The notes beneath the pieces are model-generated. The model was not told where the DNA came from, made no database searches, and saw nothing but the letters and a program-made list of their open reading frames with translations. Shown here in pieces: positions 55,164 to 64,000 of a stretch of 64,000 bases of DNA. The number at the start of each line of letters is the position of its first letter. The first letter of the stretch is position 1. The DNA is from Saxidomus purpurata (lineage: Eukaryota; Mollusca; Bivalvia; Venerida; Veneridae): contig JAFMSR010000017.1 in assembly GCA_022818135.1 (NCBI GenBank), forward strand, positions 8,247,408 through 8,311,407. Reading direction: 5' to 3'. Made by a program: the position numbers and the translations under genes.

Positions 55164-58100
55164 GAAGTGTATTTTTCATTTGCCCTGAAAAACAGGCATA
55201 ATAGTACCATGTTCTCAACAAACATGTCAAGATATTTTCATCATTTATCAGGGGAGATAAGCGTGTATTTTCCATATCAGTAAGCGCCCCAAGATATAAC
55301 TGTTTCCTCCCTTGGAGGTCCATGGACTCAATATGAGCGAACGGTAGCTCGCAGATAAGAATATTGTACTGACATTAACCAAAAGCACTGGTTCAGTTCC
55401 AGTTCTACGTTTTATTTTATAAAACATTTATTTTGCGCTCAAACAGTCAGTTTATACTTTAAACTATTGAAAATAATCAACGATCAAAAATCGTATCACA
55501 ACATCACATACATTGAAATTATGTTCAGCAACAGCGTAACGCTGCGAGAATTAGCTTTATTCTGATTTTTAAATGTTCTACAAGCAGGCTTTACACTGCA
55601 AATCGTAGTTGACAAGTGACTTAACGAGAGGGCCACGATGACCCTATATCGCTCACCTGAGTACCATTGTTTCAAAAGACAACAAGTACAGCAAATGGTC
55701 ACAATAAACCAGTTTTTTATTTTTCAGTTAGTTTGCAAAGCGATACAAGGCAGGATTAAATTTTCGTCTCAGTAATTTAAAAGTGGCAAGGACAGTATTG
55801 GTCAATAGGTTAACATATGTTAAAGACCATGGGGACATTAATTCAGGATAAATCTTTGTTAAAGAAAAACAAAAAGAAAAAAAAATTCCATATGGGGTTT
55901 AACCTCTGTTCTTTGTGTTTTGTCATTTATGTAACAGAATGACTCCAATGCATACAGGACTGGTAATCTATTTTAAAACAGACAAACAGGGGCATTCTCC
56001 CTCTTTTATAAGAACAAAGTATTCTCCTGTTACATAGACTTAACTAAGAGCATAAAATTGCTAACGTTCGGCATGGACGACCAGGGAACATTTTATTGAA
56101 CAATTCTTTGATGCACAACATACCCCTGGAACAGTTCCTGGTTGAAGTTGGTTGAGAACTGTAGGAGTTCACATGATGAGCTGTTTTTTCTATTATATTA
56201 CATTAAGTGAATGACAAAGGCCCTAATTTTGAGTGACAGATTTGATCAAACCCGAATTTGTGCACAGAGAGCACACAAGGCTAATTTGGCAATTTTTTGA
56301 TAATTCTAGGGCCATAATCCTTAAGTACCTTGGGCAATTTGGATGGTTATCAAACTTAGCCTAGACAGTTTGGCCACACATAGCTGAATATCAGATGATT
56401 TTTGATCGAATACCTGGTTAAAAAGCAGCCAAAAGGTTAGAAAATTGGCAACTTTTGGACATTTAATGGCAATAATGTTACAAGGGCCTAGGGCCATTTG
56501 GCTAGTAGAATGTGACCTACCATTATGCCCACAGAACATGTTCAGCAAGTGTGTTGAAGGTCACATTATAACTGTCTTAGAGACCGGACATGTAGATGCT
56601 GCAAGCCCGCCGCAGCTGTTTTCTTTAACGTCCCTACGGGCATATAAAAAGTGACCATCCAGGTATTTATTATTATGAAATGGAGCATAATTATAAGAAA
56701 AGGGCATCCATATTATGAAATGGAGTAAATTATCATGAAAAGGGCATCCATATTATGAACAACTTTGAGGAAATTATAACCAAAGGACATTCATTTGAAT
56801 TTGGTTGGCTGGGTTTTTGATGACCTGGAGTTTTATTATAAGTAATAAAGCTGGTGAATGATTTACAAATTACATAGATAGCACACAAGGCTTGGCACAT
56901 AATTCTAGGGCCATAATCTAAACCTGGTTTAGTATACAAAAAGACAACTATGCATATATTGAATCATGAAATTTGATCCTTCATGTACAATAAAGGTTAC
57001 TTACATGGCCTTTGCTTGAAAGTGCCATAATGTTTCCAAGTTTTTATATTTCTTACAAATGAATTGTACCTTATTTCAAGCAAAAAAAGCAACAATATTT
57101 GTCCCCAAGAAGCCAAAACAAGTTCCAATAAGAAAGATATAGAAGAATGACCTTGACCCCAAGCTTCCATAATTGATACAGCTATCCTGTAAATTATTCC
57201 AAGGCACAGATCCATATTTACTTATTATGACATTATGTACATTTTTTAGAAAAGCAAACCCATATGAAATGAGTGTGTGTAAATAACTAGAAAAGGAATC
57301 CATATTATGAAATGGACCAAATTAAAGCAAAGCTCTTCCTGTTATCCTGAGTTTATTATAAGTAATAAACTTTCCAATGATATTCATTTTCATTATTTGA
57401 CTCGCAGAGTCATTTTAAAAAAAGAACAACTATGCAAATTGCAGGATTTTTCCTTCCATGCTGAAATACTTATATGCCAACATCAACAACGACACAATTC
57501 CAATTTATATTTCTTATCAAGTCGATTTTTACCTTATATCTAAAGCACCAATACAAATACTAATGTGGCATACCCATTAAGCTTTAACACATTTAAATGC
57601 ACAGCTAACCAAAAATTGCTTTTACTAAAGCTGTCATCATAATCATACAGCTATCCTGTACATAATTGATGCGCATAATGTCACTTTAAAGCTAGCTAAA
57701 AAACCCATATTCCCACTGTTATACGACACATCAATTCTTGACCTTGTTTGACCTTGAAGTTTTAACTTCAACTCATCTTCATCTGTGCATACTATTGTTA
57801 GCAAATGAACATTAGTAAAAATTTCAAGAAAATTGTTCAAGGTGTGAAAAAAGTTTCATGAAAATCTTTCAAGGATTTAAGAAATACATGAATAGGACAA
57901 GGACTTTAAAACTGCTGGCGAAGAAGTTGACAAAAAGCTCTGCTAACATGGCTGGTATATAATATCTGCAAAACATTCAAAAGGAGGAAAGAAGATAATA
58001 ATCCTGAATAGATCTTAAGTGCTGTTTGATGTGAAGCAGGAATGGTTTAAAATGTTGAAACCCTTGAAGTGTGATCCTGATCAGGTCCAGTTTTAGATGA

Positions 58101-58894
58101 ATATTGAGAACAGATAACCAGATTGATGGGATATATTTCTCTACCCACCAAGCGTTTAATAAAGCAAGCAAAATCCTGACAGAAGTAAAAGAAAATATTT
58201 CATGATGTGTAAAAGATAAATAACAAAAGCCGACATAACATAATGCTGAATGTTTGACCCCAAAATTAGTGAAATATTTAAAATCTGAAGTGAAAACTCA
58301 GAGAAAAATCTATAAAGATAAATATTCTAGTTTTAGAAATTCATACAACAGTAGTATCCAGCACTTAATATGTTGACGTAAGTGTAAAAACTCATTTGCA
58401 TTATTTTGAAATAGAAGTGGGGAAACAGTGGATTTTGATGCAGTTTCTTGTCAAGACAGGTGGCCGATATATTTTATAAGGTCTTCTTATAGTACCGTTG
58501 TCGCTCATGTCCTACTGTGTAACTTGCCAGGGATAGTGAAGATAAGAGTGCTTTTTTTCAAGAACTTCTGAACTGGACAAATGATGAAATGCTTTATGGG
58601 ATATTACCTAAAGTCCCTATTACATTTAACACACTTGCACATGAAATAAAGAATGGACAGATAAGCTAGTGATAGATGTGTGTTCTATATCTCCTAGAAT
58701 TATGTTTCTTTTATATTTCTGTTGCCTCTTCAAGAAAAAGAGTTGTTAGAAAGGGGTTATTTTTGAAAATATTTTTGAAACATTCTATGCTGTAACAGAC
58801 TTTCATTATAGTGTCACTCTACTTAAAGGACCAGCTGTTTCTGAAGTATGAGGCCCCTTCTGTCTGAACACATTTGCCTTCTAAATCCTATCCT
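55164..58894. other. Intergenic, repeat-derived, no gene
   Basis: Scattered 'tatatcgctcacctgagtaccattg' (55650) and 'agggccataat' fragments are dispersed repeats. A ~42-bp unit 'attatgaaatggag...aagggcatccat' occurs twice in tandem at 56673-56760, with a related piece near 57300. The ORFs here lack family features. Confidence 0.5.
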
Positions 58895-59038
58895 TTTAAT
58901 GCCAGGCACCAGGCATGTACACATATGGTAACCATCATCTAACTCACCAAGCCGGCCATATCAGAATGGACCCCAGCTGGGATCCAAACCTCCGACATCC
59001 AGATCGAAAAACTTGCCTAAACCACTAGACCAAAGAAG
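58895..59038 (-). mobile_element. tRNA-derived SINE fragment
   Basis: Reverse strand: 'ctttggtctagtggtttagg' (A-box) and 'ggaggtttggatcccagct' (B-box), then a short body. Not family A, B or C. Confidence 0.6.
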
Positions 59039-60221
59039 ATGCAGCTATATATATAAAAAGTGTTATTTAAATTTAAAATGTAACAGTAAGAATGCTTTGT
59101 GTACAAAAATGGTCCACTTTCATGGAAATATATCTTTCCTCTTGGTTTAAACATATTTTCTCTGCAATACAATATGTCACTGAAGACTACTAGGCGAGGA
59201 GCACCCCCCACCTCTCCCTTGATATGCATGTAATCCGCATGTAATTTTAAATCAAACTGGATCTTTTTTTCAAACAATTGTAGTTGCATTTTCTTTTATG
59301 TAATAAAGGGGACAAAATAGTCAACAGCTGTGTAACTGTTACCTGTAGAATCACATTTAATTTCATACAATCATGGCGTCCAATTATATCTAAATATATA
59401 TATATATATATTACACAATGCATTTACATATCATGTTGAAATGGGAATACATTAAAAAACAATATGCATGATGAAATCAAAATAAAAGACATTCTTAAAA
59501 AAAGACCCGTTTTAAATGAAAGATGAAAAATTGTATGTATCTCTCTCCAACGCAAAATGCACCCCTTCTTGAACTCCCAATTGTTTTTCAACATTTTTGC
59601 TGAAAAGTTGGAGGTGTTAAATTTTTTGTAAGACCTTCTCCTTACATTATCATCATGCTAAATGACTTCTTTATCTTTGCAGGCACTCAGAGTGCCTAGA
59701 AAATAGTTCAGGTGACTTTATCAATGAGATAAGCTGATCAGGTAAGGCAGATTTTCCGGCAAAATGGTAGATCAGACTTGCATTCTGTTGGCCTTTCTTG
59801 CCTTTCATTATATTAGCCTTTTTTGTTCAATGACCTAAATAATAATTTCTGGTATTCGCAACTGCTGACTTCTCTACAAGTGTTGTACATTATGTAGTGG
59901 TTATTTCCAGGTCCCATTTTATATCCAAGTGGAATCCAAAACTCATTTTAAGGTTTTTTCAAGTCATAAAAAGTATGTCCAACCATAAAAAATAATTTTA
60001 CATTACGTCATTCTCTATCATGTATGTTAACCCCTCAATATTTTCATTTAAAATGAAACTAGATTATAAATAGACAAAAACAAAAGAGCCAAGTATGGTC
60101 CTATATCGCTCATCTGGCTACCATTGGCTATAGCACAGGGTCAACAACCATGCCACAAAAAACAGTTTAAAGGTACAGTACATGGCAGCTCTAAAAACTA
60201 AGGAGGTCAAAAAGACAGGTC
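59039..60221. other. Intergenic, no gene
   Basis: AT-rich, with an (AT)n tract near 59393 and a dispersed 'tatatcgctcatctggctaccattgg' copy starting near 60100. Nothing else visible. Confidence 0.5.
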
Positions 60222-60340
60222 TGATTTATACTAATTTATTTTAGCTCAATTGTGAAGAAAAGCTTGTAGCATATCAAGTCACTCTCAAGTCGTCTTCCTG
60301 GAAAAACCAGTACTGGTGTCATATGAGGAGGTATGGTCAA
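60222..60340 (-). mobile_element. SINE family C fragment
   Basis: Shares 'actaatttattttagctcaattgtgaagaa' end and 'gtgtcatatgaggaggta' with the copies at 24331 and 40030; the tRNA head is lost. Confidence 0.72.
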
Positions 60341-60350
60341 CATAAGCCTA

Positions 60351-60550
60351 TTGGTTTCAGAGGAGATGTTGTTTAAAGGAAATGATAAACAGACAGTGTA
60401 CGCCGGATGTTGAACATTGGTTTCAGAGGAGATGTCGTTTAAAGGAAATGATAAACAGACAGTGTATGCCGGACGTTGAACATTGGTTTCAGAGGAGATG
60501 TCGTTTAAAAGAAATGATAAACAGACAAAACAGTGAACACCGGACCTTCA
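60351..60550 (+). repeat. 66-bp tandem repeat, three copies
   Basis: Units begin 'ttggtttcagaggagatgt' at 60351, 60417 and 60483, a strict 66-bp period. Since 66 is 3 x 22, the repeat reads as a 22-residue peptide repeat in frame (60382-60594), but the flanks are SINE and dispersed-repeat sequence, so coding is unlikely. Confidence 0.93.
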
Positions 60551-60902
60551 GTGGTCACAATAGCTCACGCAGGCACTTTTGCAAGGTGAGCTAAAATATT
60601 GAACACAACCTTTTATGTGGATTTATCATTATTCTAATGACAGATTTGTTCAAATTTATTGGACTCATTCATTCACTCTCTAGTCACAACATACTTGGAA
60701 CTAAAAATGAGCAATGTTTTGACTTGATGCACTATTTCTTATCTTCCCTTGTCTTCTAGTAAAGGCATACAATGATTTAGAGGATAAAATGGCTTAAATT
60801 GTAACATGTAACATGTTTGGTTTCAACTGCTAACAATTGCACTGGATGATCATGCTCTGCACTGGTTGCAGAGGGAAAAGAATCAATTGTCACATGAAAG
60901 AA

Positions 60903-62160
60903 AACAAGAGCTGTCCATAAGACAGCACGCTCGACTATTGTGGGTGTTTGCTAATAAAACAAAACTTTTATCAGTATAATAGCAAAACAAAATTCTGCTA
61001 ACTATTAAGTATAAACTAGGAAAGTTGAGAAATCAATTAAAAAAGTCTGAACACTATTGCAAGGTTTGATATAACTACCATAAGTGGTTACTGAGATATG
61101 TGCATGATAGTACCTAGCATGCAAAACTTTAACCAAATTTTCAAAGTCAAACAAGGGCAATATTCACACTAAATTCTAAAACAAGAGTTATCTGTCTTGA
61201 CTGTGTGACACCTCTTAAGACATTAAAAAAGTTTCAAAGTTCAATATCATAAGTGATTACTGAGATATGTGCATGATAGTACCTAGACAGGCAAAATTTT
61301 AACCAAATTTTCAAAGTCAAACAAGGGCCATCAATTTGTCCTAAAATTTTTCAAGAGTTATCCTGCCTTGATTGTATGACACCCCTAAAGACATGAACAA
61401 AGTTTCAAGTCACTATAATAAGTGGTTACTGAGATATGTGCATGATAGTACCTTAGCAGGCAAAACTTTAACCAAATTTTCAAAGTCAAACAAGGGCCAT
61501 AATTTGTACTAAATTTTTTCAAGAGTTATCTGCCTTGATTGTATGACACCCTTAAAGACATGAACAAAGTTTCTTAAGTCAATATCATAAGTGGTTACTG
61601 AGATATGTGCATGATAGTACCTAGCAGGCAAAACTTTAACCAAATTTTCAAAGTCAAACAAGGGCCATAATTTGTACCAAATTTTTTCAAGAGTTATCTG
61701 CCTTGATTGTATGACACCCTTAAAGACATGAACAAAGTTTCAAGTCACTATCATAAGTGGTTACTGAGATATGTGCATGATAGTACCTAGCAGGCAAAAC
61801 TTTAACCAAATTTTCAAAGTCAAACAAGGGCCATAATTTGTACTAAATTTTTTCAAGAGTTATCTGCCTTGATTGTATGAAACCTTTAAAGACATTGAAC
61901 AAAGTTTCAAGTCAATATCATAAGTGGTTACTGAGATATGTGCATGATAGTACCTAGCAGGCAAAACTTTATACCAAATTCTACAAAGTCAAACAAGGGC
62001 CATAATTTGTACTAAAATTTTTTCAAGAGTTAGTCTGCCTTGATTGTATGACACCCCTAAAGACATGAACAAAGTTTCAAGTCAATATCATAAGTTGTTA
62101 CTGAGATCATGTGCATGATAGTACTTAGCAGGCAAAACTCCAACAAAATGATAAACCATC
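60903..62160 (+). repeat. ~168-bp satellite array
   Basis: After an opening 'acaagagctgtccataaga', about seven units follow. The marker 'tgcatgatagtac' starts at 61101, 61270, 61439, 61608, 61774, 61941 and 62112 (periods 169, 169, 169, 166, 167, 171). Units carry 'caagggccataatttgta', 'caagagttatctgccttgat' and 'gtggttactgagatatgtgc' and are highly alike, far more so than the other blocks of this family. Confidence 0.95.
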
Positions 62161-64000
62161 TGGAACACATGGCTCGCGCGCTGACGCGTGACTACAATAG
62201 CTCTCCATATTCTCCTTTATCATGGACAGTAAATAGCTAGCTGCTCCTTTCAGTTACCATTGACATTTTTTTGCCTTAAAACTTGACATACCTTAAACAT
62301 AAATATAAAATTAAAGGCTAGAATCAAAATATAAGTCAAAATTTAGGTAGGAATTTGCAGAAATCAATTGAAAATTTTTCGGTTACACAGCACCGCTACA
62401 CTGTATGTTTATACTTGAAATCTCATCAAAACTTTTGAAATGCTCTTGTGAATTTGTTATCTTAGACTTATTTAAAATTTAGAGATATACGTGACAGGAA
62501 TTTATGATGGAACCTTGTTATATGACTGTATGTTCTAAAATACGTTATTTACATACAGTTTGAAGAACTTTATTTTATTACCAAAATCTGAGAGCGAGCA
62601 GCTTTAATATACATAACTACATTACATCATGGAAATTTTGACAGAAAGATTTTGACCATGAGAAACTGCAATAATAATCAAACTATCCAATTATTCTTAA
62701 AAGCTTCAAAACATCCAGTCTTAATCAAGACAGACTAAAAAAGTTAAACTAAAACACATAAATAAGTTGTACATGTTTTGTCACATTTTACTGGCTATAA
62801 GAGGAACAATGTAAGATTTAACCAGTCAGAAACATGTACATATAGCTCTTTGAATTTGGCAGCTTGCCAAAACGATTTTACATTAATAAAAAAACATTTC
62901 TTTGGATAAGATAAAAAAAATCTAGTTTAATTTTTAAGGAAATAATTCTTTAACCTGCGTCATATTTTCTCGACGCTAAAACATAAAACACATTGGACTA
63001 CCAACACTTCTGAAGTGAAATTTTTTTTTTCAAAATGATGACAGAATTTATACACAGACAACAAAATTTCAAACCAACTTGACTAATTTAAACTTTTACA
63101 TGATAAGTACAATGTTTCGTAAGAATGCCACAAATCCCTCCCCAAATACAGTCAATAAAATGTGACAAATTGCTCATGGATTCAACACTCATTTAGAAAT
63201 ATTGCCTTTAATATATACATTGTATATACAGCAACTTTGTCACAGTAGATTATCACAAATACATAAAAATATGACCTTTTTTACACACTTATTTTATATG
63301 CATCAAGCATTTTACATAACAATTACCTCAACACAACAATCAACAACATGTATAATCTATCTTTTCATGTAATACAGAAACCTCAAAATGTAAGTTCTTT
63401 TATATCCAGAAATACTTAAAACCAATAGCAAGCCTAAAAGTGCTAGCATTCTTTATTTTTATCTTCTTGAGAACTGTAGGTTAGTCCAGCAACTCCCACA
63501 AAATGACTAAACCATCTGGAACACATGGCTGCGCAGTCTGATGTGTATACACATTGGTCACCAAGGCCATACCTTTATCATGTACAGTATATAGTTCTAT
63601 TCTATAATGGCTGACTTTTATATAGCAATGACATTTTGTTTCTGCACAGTGTGGCTAAAGCACTCTTTCTTCCTATGGCTTAACCCTTAAACTTAAAAAT
63701 AATCTCTCGTAACTGTTAGGATTGCAAATAACTGAAAAGATAGCATAAATGGAAGGAAGTCTTCGTTACATTCAAAGTAGAAAAGTATACTTTATCCCTC
63801 TATCATTTATAACTGCACAAAGCACCTCTCATTCATGGCGGGAAAAAACTTGAAATCTCATGAAATTAATTTTGAAATGACCTTCCCTTGCTGAATACAT
63901 TTTTCATCTTACAGACTCTTCTTCTCCAGAATTTTTTTTGAATATTTCATTAATCTAATGCCATTGTGTAAATATCTGACATGGATAAAATGCAATCTGT
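62161..64000. other. Intergenic right flank
   Basis: AT-rich, no supported gene. 62450-62605 is the reverse-complement partner of the element at 43258. Sequence near 62141 ('aaaatgataaaccatctgga') recurs diverged near 63494. Confidence 0.5.

Overview
The window is nuclear DNA of an animal, most likely a bivalve mollusc and probably a heterodont clam. It is AT-rich, with compact exons in introns of about 0.3-4 kb, GT-AG splicing (one GC-AG case), many tRNA-derived SINEs, and repeats of the 'ggccataatt' and 'caagagctgtc' kind that I associate with clam genomes. The species call is inference. No bacterial gene, rRNA, true tRNA or CRISPR array is visible.

Layout. 470-5331: two long arrays of one 26-bp minisatellite, pointing in opposite directions. 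5332-15309: mostly non-coding with several SINEs, plus one intronless cysteine-rich ORF at 11657-12148 (minus) with three C-x2-C-x10-H-x-C units. 15310-21463 (minus): a complete six-exon NmrA-like (NMRAL1/HSCARG-type) NADPH-sensor gene of 315 residues with a predicted myristoylation start; its first intron holds a second inverted minisatellite pair. 21464-28560: non-coding, repeat-rich. 28561-37597 (minus): a BMP5-8-class TGF-beta ligand gene in six exons, with signal peptide, prodomain, furin-type site and seven-cysteine domain; the exon 1 to exon 2 junction is irregular and lies against a dispersed repeat. 37598-42290: non-coding, with a foldback element, SINEs and divergent tandem repeats. 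42294-46565 (plus): a three-exon gene for a 93-residue secreted protein of two cysteine-rich units, resembling bivalve Cvsi-type protease inhibitors. 48046-55060 (plus): an eight-exon gene for a 225-residue secreted protein with two Ly6/uPAR-like modules, which I assembled exon by exon. 55164-64000: no gene seen; it contains a 66-bp in-frame tandem repeat and a ~168-bp satellite.

The four multi-exon genes do not form a pathway. The two plus-strand secreted cysteine-rich genes are neighbours in the same orientation, and the two minus-strand genes are separated by about 7 kb. All exon junctions were read by eye from splice consensus plus reading phase; none has transcript support here. The features least explained by ordinary annotation are the two independent inverted minisatellite pairs, the C2HC-repeat ORF, and the near-exact cysteine spacing of the duplicated Ly6-like modules.
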